DNA of 64,000 nt from Rheinheimera sp. MM224 (GCF_947090785.1 NZ_OX352320.1:3957001-4021000), one strand, 5' to 3'; counted from the first letter of the stretch, positions 17,480-26,411 are shown. Notes: a model not told the origin generated them from the letters alone. Numbers and translations are program-made.

Positions 17480-19194
17480 AAGTCACCTGCAGACTCATAG
17501 GCCACCTGTAGACTCATAGGCAAGCTCAGGTAACGCCAGCGGCCATCTTCGCGCTGACAAGCCTGCACCTTGCCTGGCAAGGCCTGCCAAACCCGGCCAT
17601 CTACAGCAGAATAAGTATCAGAAGCTACTTTGCTGTTATCTAACAGAGCAGGCGCAGTGCATTGCAGCTTGGCCTGCTGAATACCTTGCTGGAAAAAGGC
17701 GGTATCCCCTGCGAGTAAACGGCTGAACTTCATGCCTGATGCAACCCAGCCCGTGGTTTTATCGCCTTGTTTTACAACCTTGCCTTTCGCTTCGCTGGCA
17801 TCTGCTATCCAGACACCACCCCGGCCTTCGACTTGTAACTGCGCTGTGTCCGGGTCGATAAAATTAGCCCGTAGTACTGTGGCTTCATCCATACCAAAAC
17901 CAAAATCTGTGTTGGTGTCGACTAGCAAACGTAATAACCGGCCTTCGCGGTTGCGCTCACGAAAATGCGTGTCTGTAACCCCTAAAGTAAAAGACTGCAA
18001 ACCACCTGCTGCTCTGTAGGTTAACCAGCTGCCATCCAAATCTGAGCTGCAGCTTTGGTGGTATTGGCACAAAGGCGCATTAGGTTCGGTAGCATAAGCA
18101 CCATACTGCAGCGCTTTTACCGTTTGGCCACCACTGATCATCGGGATCTTTTTCTGTGTATTACCTGACTGCACTGCAGTACCAGCGCTGGAACCAGCAA
18201 GTGGCACTCCGGCATCAATACGCTGATGCAATAGCTTGGCTAGTTCAGTAAATTCGCCCGGCTTTTTCTGCAGGCTACGCATGGTCAGCGACTGATCGCC
18301 ACCGTTAATAAAAATAGCGTCAGCATCCAACAGCAACTGCTTCATCAAATCAGGATTGCGGCACATCTTCTGCTGATAGGCAGCCAGCTCCGGGTAACGC
18401 TCAGATCGTTTGTACTGACCATTCCAGCGGAATCTGTCCTGATCCAAAGTGTCACAGTTGCCTGCCTGCACCAACGCAGGTTCTATCGGCAGCCAGACTG
18501 CATCAGCACCAGCTGCATTAAAGAGTTGCAGGTAATAATCCACCCAATCCATAGGGCTGTTGGAAGAAGCACTGATCAGCACTAACTTAGGTTTTTGTGC
18601 TGTCACTTTGGCAACCTCTGCTGCACCAGAGGCTTTAGCGCGCGCTATTGCACGGTTTTTGGCTGATTGAATAAAATGCTGAAACATCTGCTGCACATAA
18701 AGTTCTGTGCCGTCAAAATACACTTTCACTTGAGCTGTGCTGCCGTCTTTGAGTACAGGCCGCTGCTCAAATACATCATCCAGTAAATTCTGCTCGTCGT
18801 CTGATAACTCAAAACCCTCAAACTCGTTATACCAGCTGTCTTCCGGCCAGTCTTTGTCTTGCATCTGCTCTAATTTAGTCAGTAGCAAGGGTTTGATCTG
18901 CTGCTGTCTGGCTGTTTTATCCGGCCATTTTGGCAGAGCTGTTAATTCAGCAATACGTGTTGCATCAGGTCTGAACACCTTCTGAGTCACGCCCTGATGC
19001 TGCTTAAAATAAGCGGCGGCTTCGGCTTGTTTATCCGACGCACAACGTTTGAGTTCCACACTGGAACAAATAGGTTCACCACCACCAAACAGCCAAAGTT
19101 CTTTGCCTGAGGTCATTTCAGCGGCCTGAACAGATGCACACAAGCACAACGCCAGAGGCAGCAGGGTTAGTGATTTCTTAGATGGATTTAGCAT
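17476..19194 (-). CDS. exported cyanophycinase (peptidase S51) with N-terminal extension
   Basis: A 572-residue serine peptidase predicted to cut cyanophycin to beta-Asp-Arg dipeptides outside the cytosol. A signal peptide (1-25, ending VQAAE) is clear. The S51 core starts near residue 203: KLVLISASSNSPMDWVDYY, DADAIFINGGDQS, then the nucleophile motif GSSAGTAVQSG with S336, and GVTDTHFRERNREGRL and GFGMDEAT with the acidic and His residues of the active site. Classical cyanophycinases have about 270 residues; the extra N-terminal 170 (about 30-200) and C-terminal 120 residues have no fold that I recognise. It follows the Oar-like TonB receptor in the same direction and overlaps the YfcC carrier gene. 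Confidence 0.9.
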   Translation of the reverse strand: MLNPSKKSLTLLPLALCLCASVQAAEMTSGKELWLFGGGEPICSSVELKRCASDKQAEAAAYFKQHQGVTQKVFRPDATRIAELTALPKWPDKTARQQQIKPLLLTKLEQMQDKDWPEDSWYNEFEGFELSDDEQNLLDDVFEQRPVLKDGSTAQVKVYFDGTELYVQQMFQHFIQSAKNRAIARAKASGAAEVAKVTAQKPKLVLISASSNSPMDWVDYYLQLFNAAGADAVWLPIEPALVQAGNCDTLDQDRFRWNGQYKRSERYPELAAYQQKMCRNPDLMKQLLLDADAIFINGGDQSLTMRSLQKKPGEFTELAKLLHQRIDAGVPLAGSSAGTAVQSGNTQKKIPMISGGQTVKALQYGAYATEPNAPLCQYHQSCSSDLDGSWLTYRAAGGLQSFTLGVTDTHFRERNREGRLLRLLVDTNTDFGFGMDEATVLRANFIDPDTAQLQVEGRGGVWIADASEAKGKVVKQGDKTTGWVASGMKFSRLLAGDTAFFQQGIQQAKLQCTAPALLDNSKVASDTYSAVDGRVWQALPGKVQACQREDGRWRYLSLPMSLQVAYESAGDL

Positions 19195-19240
19195 CAGATT
19201 TAATTCCGTTGCGCCAGTTGCTTCAAGCCTGGCTATTTAG

Positions 19241-19270
19241 AAAAGGCGGACAATCTATAGTCCGCCTTGA
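19241..19270 (-). terminator. intrinsic terminator/attenuator after the TonB receptor gene
   Basis: On the minus strand AAGGCGGA and TCCGCCTT pair around a ten-base loop and are followed by a short T run. It lies between the receptor and cyanophycinase genes, so it could reduce expression of the downstream operon relative to the receptor. Confidence 0.7.
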
Positions 19271-19285
19271 GTTTCAAAACTATAT

Positions 19286-22258
19286 TTAAAAGGAGTATCT
19301 AGCTGTTAGCCTTACTGAACGTGGGCTCTGATAGTTTTGATCGTTCAGGAAGTTCGGGTTTTGGCCTTCATCTTCCAGCGACAAATCGCCTTTTTCATCG
19401 TATTCAGTCACACGCTGGCTGTTCAGCACATTAAATACATTGGCTTGTAACAGTAAACCTTTCACCCATTGTGGACGGTAGGAGAAGCCTAAATCCACAG
19501 TGTAAGTCCATGGCGTGCGGCCAAACTGGCCTCTTTGGGTCAGCTCCTGCTCACCATCAACATTGCGGCAATACAGGCTGGATGCAGCATAACGTTCAAA
19601 GACTTCATACTCATCTTCATCGACGTCAAATGGTGCATAACCAAAACAGCTGACCGGACGACCGGATTGCACCAGCAGGTTAGCCGATACTTCCATTTCT
19701 TCGTTCAGCTCGTAGCCACCAAACAACTTAAAGGTATGGCGTCTGTCATTGGATAAATAGCCGTCTGTACCATCAACAAATACTTTATGGTCAAAGTCGT
19801 TGGTTAAACCCGGCGACTCAGATTCCAGCCAGCTGTTGACTAAACCTTCGCTGTTACCCTGGCTTTTTGCCCATACATAGCTGCCTTGCATATACCAGCC
19901 GTTGTCGCTGGCACGTTCGAAGTTAAACTCCAACGCCTTGTAAGTACGTTTGTAGTCCGCCAGTTGCAGATAAGAATTTGGCACAGTCACCCGTTGCAAC
20001 ACGCCATCCCCTGCAACGTCCATATCCATTTCCAGATCTTCACCCGGGTTTAGGATCATACAAGTGGCCAATGAATCCGGATCAAAATCCTCAAAACCCT
20101 GATCTTCAGCAAAGTCGATAAAGGCCTGACGACCACAGTAGTCATCGACGCCGTTTTTCACTTCACGGTAAATAAAGCTGACACCACCAGTCCATAAGTC
20201 AGATAACTCACGCTGATAACCCAAAATTAATTCGTCCTGCAGCATAGGCTCTAAGTTCGCCGAAGCCACAGTGGCCGGATCCGGCGAGCTGTTGCGACCG
20301 CTGGTTAAAGTATCGCCCAGCTTGTCGCCTAACTGCACAGGTGCCTGAGTGGTTGGGTCGACCACACCGTCATACAGATAATATTCAGTGGTGACATATT
20401 GCCAGTTCGAAGCACGGATATTGGTGTTGGCCGCAATAGGGATATAATAACGACCAGCGTTGGCATACAGCTTAGAGCTGGCATCCCCGTCCACGTCCCA
20501 AACAAAACCTAAACGTGGCGCTATCATGTCACTGGCATCGACAAAAGACACACCATCAGCATTGAGGTTGTCAAAAGACTCACTGCGAATACCGGCGTAT
20601 AACATCACTGTATCTGTGACGTAAAAGCTGTCTTCTAAATAAAGCGCCGAGTTTTTCACTTCATAGCTGCCTGACGGCGAAGTACGGGTACGTTTGCGCA
20701 CTACATGAGCATCAGCCGGAATATCAACACCGTTCCAGCTGTCTTCAAAATCGACCGGTGTATAACGGCGGTAGAACACGCCACCTGAATATTCAGCACC
20801 GGCAATACGGGACGTGAAGGTTTCGTCGTCGTAGCCAAAACGTAAGGTATGTTCACCAATACGCCATTCAGCATCTAAACGCAGCGCTTTACGCTCGTCG
20901 TTGTCAGGGCCAAATTCAAGCGAACGCACGTCGATATTGTTCCAGCAACCCACATCTATTACATCGTCTGTGTCCTGATCGTAAATATCCACTAAAGGAC
21001 AATCATCGCCCGCCAGCGGATCTGGCGTAATGTAACCTGAGTCGTTAGTTAAACGCCCAACCAAAACACCTACTGTAAAATCTTCAGTTAAATGACCTGT
21101 GTATTTACCAATCAGAATTTCGCCGCCATTACGTTCGGTGTAACGCACCCGTTCATTGCCATGCTGACCGGTGAAATAGCTATCGTCCGGGTTCAGGTAT
21201 TCTGTGTAGTCGGTTTCTTCTACATTACGAATACCTGTCACTTCCAGAATATGGTTGTCGGTAATGTACCAGTCGAACTTAGCCAGGCCATTAGGTGAGG
21301 TGTTTTCACCTGCAGTGCTGCGATCACTGCTGTATGAATCAAAACTGTCTTTTTTGCCTTCCAGCAAACCATAAAAAAACAGCTTGTCCTGCACAATAGC
21401 ACCACCACCGGACAAGCTATAAGACAACTCATCTTGCTCATCTGCCGAACGGTAAGCCGAGTAATAACTGCGCTCGCCTTCTTCACCGCTACGGCTGACC
21501 ACATCACGACCTGATGCTGCTAAATCGGCAGGAGACCAGACAGTTGAGCCATTAAATTTCCACTCGTTGGTACCACGTTTGGTGACTATATTGACCACAC
21601 CACCTAAAGCGCGGCCATATTCAGCACCAAAACCACCGGTTTTCACTTCCTGCTCGCCGATGGCGTCAAAAGGCACACGGCCATAAGATAAAAAAGTACG
21701 GGCATTGGTGACATCAAAACCATTGATGTAGTAGCCGTTTTCAGCCACTGAAGAGCCACCAAAAGAAGCCAGCTTGCCAAAACCACTGTCGCCCCGCACT
21801 GTGCCGGGCGCTAATAAAGCTACATCGCTGATATCACGACCTACAGGTAAACGTTCCATCTGAGCGGCAGTAAAGACAGTGCTCGACTCCACGGAAGAGG
21901 TATCAATAGGGCTGATGGTCGAACCTACCACTGAGATACGTTCAGTAGGTTCTTCGCTGAAATTCACCGGTGTACCAGTGCCTATAGCGACATTCACTTC
22001 ACGGGTCACGCCATTGGCGACCACCTGATAACGACCACTGGGTAACTGGGAGAAATTAAAACGGCCACTGTTGTCTGAGGTCAGTTCGCGTTTTAAACCT
22101 GTTTGTAAGTTTTTCACCGAAATAGTCACACCCTTTTCGGTCTGACCAAAAATAGAACCTACGGATAAATCGGCATACGCCATATTCTGGCTAAGGGCTG
22201 CGGTAATTAGCGCAGCCAAAGCGGAACGGCGCAGGCATTTCAGCTTCTGTTGTGTCAT
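19286..22258 (-). CDS. Oar-like TonB-dependent receptor of the cyanophycin locus
   Basis: A 990-residue outer-membrane receptor. After a signal peptide (ending about residue 29, MAYA) comes a carboxypeptidase-regulatory-like domain (about 30-110: TISVKNLQTGLKREL, GRFNFSQLPSGRYQV), the feature of Oar-type receptors, often linked to peptide or protein uptake. The plug follows (DISDVALLAPGTV, GGVVNIVTKRGTNEW), then the barrel ending SVRLTARYSF. It precedes the cyanophycinase, carrier and dipeptidase genes in one direction, separated from them only by an attenuator hairpin, so it may bind or import cyanophycin or its dipeptides. The ligand is inferred from neighbours alone. Confidence 0.92.
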   Translation of the reverse strand: MTQQKLKCLRRSALAALITAALSQNMAYADLSVGSIFGQTEKGVTISVKNLQTGLKRELTSDNSGRFNFSQLPSGRYQVVANGVTREVNVAIGTGTPVNFSEEPTERISVVGSTISPIDTSSVESSTVFTAAQMERLPVGRDISDVALLAPGTVRGDSGFGKLASFGGSSVAENGYYINGFDVTNARTFLSYGRVPFDAIGEQEVKTGGFGAEYGRALGGVVNIVTKRGTNEWKFNGSTVWSPADLAASGRDVVSRSGEEGERSYYSAYRSADEQDELSYSLSGGGAIVQDKLFFYGLLEGKKDSFDSYSSDRSTAGENTSPNGLAKFDWYITDNHILEVTGIRNVEETDYTEYLNPDDSYFTGQHGNERVRYTERNGGEILIGKYTGHLTEDFTVGVLVGRLTNDSGYITPDPLAGDDCPLVDIYDQDTDDVIDVGCWNNIDVRSLEFGPDNDERKALRLDAEWRIGEHTLRFGYDDETFTSRIAGAEYSGGVFYRRYTPVDFEDSWNGVDIPADAHVVRKRTRTSPSGSYEVKNSALYLEDSFYVTDTVMLYAGIRSESFDNLNADGVSFVDASDMIAPRLGFVWDVDGDASSKLYANAGRYYIPIAANTNIRASNWQYVTTEYYLYDGVVDPTTQAPVQLGDKLGDTLTSGRNSSPDPATVASANLEPMLQDELILGYQRELSDLWTGGVSFIYREVKNGVDDYCGRQAFIDFAEDQGFEDFDPDSLATCMILNPGEDLEMDMDVAGDGVLQRVTVPNSYLQLADYKRTYKALEFNFERASDNGWYMQGSYVWAKSQGNSEGLVNSWLESESPGLTNDFDHKVFVDGTDGYLSNDRRHTFKLFGGYELNEEMEVSANLLVQSGRPVSCFGYAPFDVDEDEYEVFERYAASSLYCRNVDGEQELTQRGQFGRTPWTYTVDLGFSYRPQWVKGLLLQANVFNVLNSQRVTEYDEKGDLSLEDEGQNPNFLNDQNYQSPRSVRLTARYSF

Positions 22259-22524
22259 GTTGTTAACTCCGGCTTGTTGCTACAGGTCCATGTCCGCCTG
22301 TGATTATTATTTTTATAGGGTCTGTCTGGTAACAACCGGCCTCTGTGTGCCTTTGCTATTACTGCCCTGGTCTGGTTTTGATTTCACTTTGATAATAGAG
22401 AGTAAAAGCCAAAGCTTATATATCCTGTTGGGGGTAGAAGCAGGTGGTACAGAACGGATAGACAGATACAAAGGCTACCCAGAAAGCAGTAGTTTATTTT
22501 TTAAACACTGCTTATCAATGAAGC

Positions 22525-23409
22525 TTAGTGACGATGGCTTTGCTGGTAGAGTTCTAATGGATCGGTATTCTCTTCAGGCCGGGCAAAAGGAATACAGTTG
22601 ATAAATAACGAAAACAGCTCAGCCTGTGAGCCAATTTCCAGCTTACGGTAAATATTCTTGCGGTGAATTTTCACTGTGCCGTCTGAGGTATTTAGCTTCT
22701 CAGCCGTTAAAGCCGACGAATAGCCACGCAGCATATAAAGCAGCACATCACGCTCTCTTTTAGTCAGCAAAGAACTGGCAAAATGACTTAGGGTACATTC
22801 CACCTGCTGGTGAGTTTTATCATCCGGATTGGCCAGCGGCAAAGCAGCCGCCAGTTGATAATGTTTAGTTAAAGCTTCAGATAAAATCGGCAACACCATA
22901 TTCAGCGCTGTTAAATCGGCGGCAGTAAATTCACTGCTATGGATATTACGCTGCATAAAAAACACCAGCGCCGAGTCCTCATCAATACGCCACAACACAT
23001 CAATAGAATCGGCCACACCGGTTTTGGAATAAAAGGTTTCGTAGTATTCACTGGAGTAAAAATCATCAGGCGCCACATCACGCAGCCAATAAGCTCCGGT
23101 AGGACAACCCGCTAAAAACAGCCGGTACTGAGGGTCAAGCGCATAAGGCCCGGTGGAATAAATATCAGCCGACACTTTACGGTCAACAGGGTTAAAACGA
23201 TGCAATAAACTCAAAGGCTTACGCTGCCGGTAAAACACCAGCACACCACAGGAATCGGTAGGACAAACCGCATCCAGCACATCCATCACTGCAGTACTAA
23301 AATCAGTCTGGCCTAAACAGCGCCACAGGCCAGAAAATGCAGCTATCACCTTGTCATCAAACATCAGCCCCAAAGCAGGCCGATACACTTTACCCTTTAC
23401 TGGCTCCAT
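22525..23409 (-). CDS. LuxR-type transcription regulator
   Basis: A protein of about 294 residues with a C-terminal LuxR/GerE HTH (LTKRERDVLLYMLRGYSSALTAEKLNTSDGTVKIHR in part, then NIYRKLEIGSQAELF). The N-terminal part (LGQTDFSTAVMDVLDAV, GVLVFYRQRKPL, DPQYRLFLAG, FYSSEYYETFY) looks like a PAS/GAF-type sensor but not clearly an acyl-homoserine-lactone domain. The frame is open to 23508, but residues before 23409 look non-coding; ATG 23409 has GAGGT upstream, and ATG 23364 is the alternative. It lies upstream of the Oar-like receptor in the same direction, 266 bases away, so it may control the cyanophycin genes. No receiver domain is present. Confidence 0.82.
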   Translation of the reverse strand: MEPVKGKVYRPALGLMFDDKVIAAFSGLWRCLGQTDFSTAVMDVLDAVCPTDSCGVLVFYRQRKPLSLLHRFNPVDRKVSADIYSTGPYALDPQYRLFLAGCPTGAYWLRDVAPDDFYSSEYYETFYSKTGVADSIDVLWRIDEDSALVFFMQRNIHSSEFTAADLTALNMVLPILSEALTKHYQLAAALPLANPDDKTHQQVECTLSHFASSLLTKRERDVLLYMLRGYSSALTAEKLNTSDGTVKIHRKNIYRKLEIGSQAELFSLFINCIPFARPEENTDPLELYQQSHRH

Positions 23410-23712
23410 ACCCACCTCAACCCCAAACCGGACGTCCAACGCCAGCACACCACACTTTTGTCTGACCTCACGCTGTTTTGCAGTGAAATCAACATCTTCC
23501 CATGCCACTGAAAGTTACATATTTTTGGCAGCCACACAAGATGACAAATAGGGAATTGTGTTGCCTTTGGGACAAAGCCACAGGATCTGCGCTGAAAGCA
23601 GCTGTTGAACAAGATGTTGGTTAATTTTTAAGCCCTCAAACCGCAACGACAGAATTAGGCCAAATGCTGGCTGGACAATAACCACAAAGCCCCATAAAAT
23701 GGCCGCCGTTGC

Positions 23713-23784
<72 letters not shown>

Positions 23785-23789
<5 letters not shown>

Positions 23790-23835
23790 CAAAACATCAA
23801 AACCACCTTTTCAGGTGGTTTTTGTGTTTTTGGCA
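23785..23835 (+). repeat. left 51-bp direct repeat (candidate attL)
   Basis: A perfect 51-base repeat shared with 26361-26411. It starts with the last five bases of tRNA-Arg (CACCA) and covers the tRNA terminator hairpin (ACCACC/GGTGGT with T run). Two exact copies of a tRNA end 2.6 kb apart are the usual footprint of site-specific integration. Confidence 0.9.
23799..23830 (+). terminator. terminator of tRNA-Arg
   Basis: AAAACCACC and GGTGGTTTTT form a stem with a short loop and are followed by T-rich sequence. The same hairpin recurs in the right repeat. Confidence 0.85.
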
Positions 23836-23965
23836 CCCTGTCCGATTTGAACGCGCCCGTTCGACAAAAACGTCTGGAACGTTTTTGGACAGCTTTAGCT
23901 GGCCTGCAAGGCAAGCTCCCCCGAGGATTGGGTGAACACTCCTAGCAGTTGCGCGATGTAAATCA

Positions 23966-23996
23966 GTGCCTTAGCTGAAAAGCGAGGCCTTTTTTA
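23966..23996 (+). terminator. hairpin with GAAA tetraloop and T run
   Basis: GCCT..GCT-GAAA-AGC.AGGC folds into a bulged stem closed by a GAAA tetraloop and is followed by T residues. It lies just inside the left end of the island and points to the right. Confidence 0.6.
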
Positions 23997-24012
23997 TGCC
24001 TAGAAGAAAATT

Positions 24013-24043
24013 TTATAGCAGATTTATAGCATGTCTTATAGCT
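24013..24043 (+). repeat. three phased TTATAGC direct repeats
   Basis: TTATAGC occurs at 24013, 24024 and 24036, that is, spaced 11 and 12 bases, near the left end of the island. Short direct repeats at helical spacing beside an attachment site are typical of integrase arm-type or excisionase sites. Confidence 0.45.
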
Positions 24044-24081
24044 GATACTCTTGGTTGATTATCCTCTACCTCTGCAAGCGT

Positions 24082-25913
24082 TTAATTGTGCATCTGCAGC
24101 CATTTGATTAAAAGTTCGTCTTTAGTAATAACGTTACCATTAATAATTTGCTTAGTTTTTGATTCTCTCTCTTTCAGCTTAACGCCTAGAGACGGATCTA
24201 ATTCAATCAGTATCTGCTCTGCTTGAAATTGATATCTGTTAAATGCTTCTTCTGGCGAGGAAATTGTAGGTGCGCTATCCATCATATAAACCATCGAATT
24301 TAATGTACTTCTCAGATAATGCTCTAAATTAACTATAAGCATTTCTAGCCTGTCTGGAGTTGCAGCATTGTGAATAATGGCGTTTCGAGTGCGATATATC
24401 CTATGAATTTGCATTTCTACTTTTGCTCTATGCTTTTGAATTTTTAGGCCAAGTTTGTAAGGTGTTTGACATAATTCAATTAGCTGACTGAATCGATATT
24501 TCGCATATGGGTGCTGGGCTAAACGACTATTCAACTCGTCGACTGTCGCTTGTGACTTTAAAGTGCAGTAGAGTTCCGCTAGGTTTAGCGTTCTTAGGTC
24601 AACCTCCAGCCCATCGATCAGGAATGGCTCCCACTGAAGTGCTTTTGCTACACCTCTTAAAGCAAATAATTGTTTAACTGGGTAGTCTAACCCTATGCAA
24701 GGCAAAACCGAGTGTATTACGTGAGCATCGTGAGTAAGGCTCTCATTAGAAACCCCCAAAGTTAGAGACTCTAAAGCTGACCAGAACGCTGTAAAACGAC
24801 TCTCAGGCGTTCCATCTGTCAATACTCCATTTCTAAAGAACCTAAAGGCTGAACTGACCTTACGAACTGTATGTATCTCAGCATTTTTATACAACTTGGA
24901 CATAGTTCTTATATATAGAGAAAATTCATCCAAGCTGAGACGGTCAGATGCATTAACAAGTTGTTTATCGAAATGTGGCAGTATTTTAGTCTGTTCGTTA
25001 CCATTTTCTATGGTAAATGCTCGGTATTTTTTTCTATTTTAATCTCGTCTCGTCCCATCATGTATGCAATAACATCCAGCGCTCCGTATAGCTCTGACTC
25101 CGCAATTTGGCGAGCGGCACTGAATGAAATTGCTGTAACGACTATGTCTACTGACACCATGTTATTTTTATCAGATGGGATTTGTTCGAATCTGCAATTT
25201 TTGAACTCAAATGACTGTCCAGCACCTTCAATAAGTGAATATAAGCGTTCACTGATTAGTCTCAGAGTGATGGTTATTTGACGCTCTCCTGCTGTAATCT
25301 TCTGAGTGAAAGACTGGAATTGATTTTGAAATGTATCAGTTCTCTCTCGAAGATAGTTCCGTGATAGCAAATAGCATTCAGAAATCGGCATTCCCAGTGT
25401 CGAAAGTGTGCTTATAAGTAAATTAGTTGTACTGTAAATTTCACCCAAAGTATCAGTGTCGTGCTTCTCACCGCCAAGGAGTCTGTCACGTAAAGCATCA
25501 ATTGCTATTGCTCTATAATTAGAGAGGATTTTTTCTTTAAGCTGAGTGAGAAGACTACTAATCAAAAAGCGTTTTTTTTCGATAGGGCTACTATTGTGAT
25601 CTTTAAGATCTTTATTGTCACAGAGGGATATTATTTGGCTTGTCAGCTCCTTAAACCCTGCATCAGTAAAGCACAAATCAGACTTAAGAATTTCTAGCAG
25701 TTCTGTCATCACATGACTGCGCTTATCTGCAGCCTTGTGTTTATCGCCATGAGTATATAGTTCAAGTAGTTCAATGGTTGCGTTTAAAGCGTTATTATAA
25801 GTAACTCGGTCAGAATCTATGCTATGTAAGCTAGTTAAGCTTGACCAGCATTCGATAAAAAACAGCTGCTGAGTTTGAAGACCTTCTCTTTGGATTCTGG
25901 AATCTAACCGCAT
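24082..25913 (-). pseudogene. HEPN (ApeA-like) protein gene, split by a frameshift at an A7 tract
   Basis: Two frames belong together. The first runs from ATG 25913 (AGGA just upstream) and stops at 25008 after 301 residues. The second is open from about 25025 to the stop at 24082. An extra A in, or a -1 shift on, the A7 run at 25027-25033 would give one protein of about 610 residues with no other stop between. The N-terminal 300 residues are mostly helical and not recognised. The C-terminal part begins SSAFRFFRNG...RFTAFWSALESLT and contains RTRNAIIHN, an RxxxxH motif, as in ApeA-like HEPN ribonucleases, many of which act in anti-phage abortive infection. The gene may be a broken copy, phase-variable, or expressed through slippage; all remain open. 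It is alone in the island apart from the divergent RNA candidate. Confidence 0.75.
25027..25033 (-). other. A7 slippage tract joining the two HEPN frames
   Basis: On the coding strand the codons read GAA AAA AAT ACC; a -1 shift gives TAC CGA GCA, which continues into the HEPN frame. A -1 shift on A-AAA-AAT or insertion of one A restores the full protein, whereas loss of one A leads to a quick stop. Confidence 0.65.
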
Positions 25914-25915
25914 TC

Positions 25916-25952
25916 TTGTCCTACACTCGAATTCTGTTATACTGTTTAACAG
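25916..25952 (+). promoter_or_regulatory. divergent promoter region with palindrome CTGTTTAACAG
   Basis: Plus-strand promoter: TTGTCC at 25916-25921, 16-base spacer, TG-extended TATACT at 25938-25943. On the minus strand TATAAC at 25936-25941 could be the -10 box of the HEPN gene. An 11-base palindrome CTGTTTAACAG (25942-25952) overlaps the start region, so one protein could silence both directions. Confidence 0.45.
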
Positions 25953-26095
25953 ATTAACTTATTAATACAGTGATTTCCCAATAAATCACTGTTACTACAG
26001 AAAAAAACGGTCTCCCCTTCTGACTGAGGCTAGTCCCGAGAAGGATCGAGACCAACCATTTAAGGAGGAGCTTTAAGAAAGCTCCTCCTTTTTTT
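25950..26095 (+). ncRNA. structured small RNA candidate divergent from the HEPN gene
   Basis: About 145 bases without a credible reading frame but with three strong hairpins in a row: ACAGTGATTT/AAATCACTGT (25967-25992, ten perfect pairs); a long bulged stem at 26009-26053 made of GGTCTC/GAGACC, CCTTCT/AGAAGG and GACT/AGTC around the loop GAGGCT; and a terminator with thirteen perfect pairs plus T run (26062-26095). A promoter with TG-extended -10 lies just upstream. The arrangement HEPN protein plus neighbouring structured RNA has a precedent in AbiF-type systems, where the RNA restrains the protein. Function here is inferred only. Confidence 0.5.
26062..26095 (+). terminator. strong intrinsic terminator of the RNA candidate
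   Basis: AAGGAGGAGCTTT pairs perfectly with AAAGCTCCTCCTT (13 pairs, three-base loop) and runs into seven T residues. Only the plus-strand orientation has the T run. Confidence 0.9.
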
Positions 26096-26360
26096 ATTTG
26101 CAATTCCCACTCAAGCTAATCCATCTCTTAATTAGTGCACTTATTTACAGAACTCCAAGTGAAGGCGAAAAAGCACAAGCTGTATACTCCAACCGCCATT
26201 GGCGTAGGCGTGTAATGATAGTTTGCCCTGCATACGAAATACCTTTTAGCTTTAGGGTAATCAGTCTAACTTCTCTTCTAGATGAGTAGCAGCTTCAGGA
26301 ACGTTTGTGAACGTTTTCTCTTACGGAGACGACCCGAAGCGCCGAGTACTCCGGCTGCGT
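26096..26360. other. right end of island, no gene recognised
   Basis: No convincing coding frame or RNA fold. GAACGTTT occurs twice at 26299 and 26309, ten bases apart, and the same octamer lies in an inverted repeat (CAAAAACGT/ACGTTTTTG, 23865-23887) at the left end, possibly recombination-related sites. Confidence 0.4.
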
Positions 26361-26411
26361 CACCACAAAACATCAAAACCACCTTTTCAGGTGGTTTTTG
26401 TGTTTTTGGCA
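26361..26411 (+). repeat. right 51-bp direct repeat (candidate attR)
   Basis: Exact second copy of 23785-23835, including CACCA and the terminator hairpin. In this position the hairpin also lies downstream of hemH, to which it gives a minus-strand terminator stem. Confidence 0.9.

Noticed and set aside
25950..26095. Retron-type msr-msd RNA
   Set aside because: No reverse transcriptase gene anywhere in the window and no flanking inverted repeat of the needed kind; a HEPN partner RNA fits better.
25950..26095. The hairpins as a leader or riboswitch of the HEPN mRNA
   Set aside because: The terminator T run is only on the plus strand, and the HEPN gene is on the minus strand with a short leader.
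26098..26289. 63-codon frame at the right end of the island
   Set aside because: Starts directly behind the strong terminator, no ribosome site, and composition does not look like a protein.
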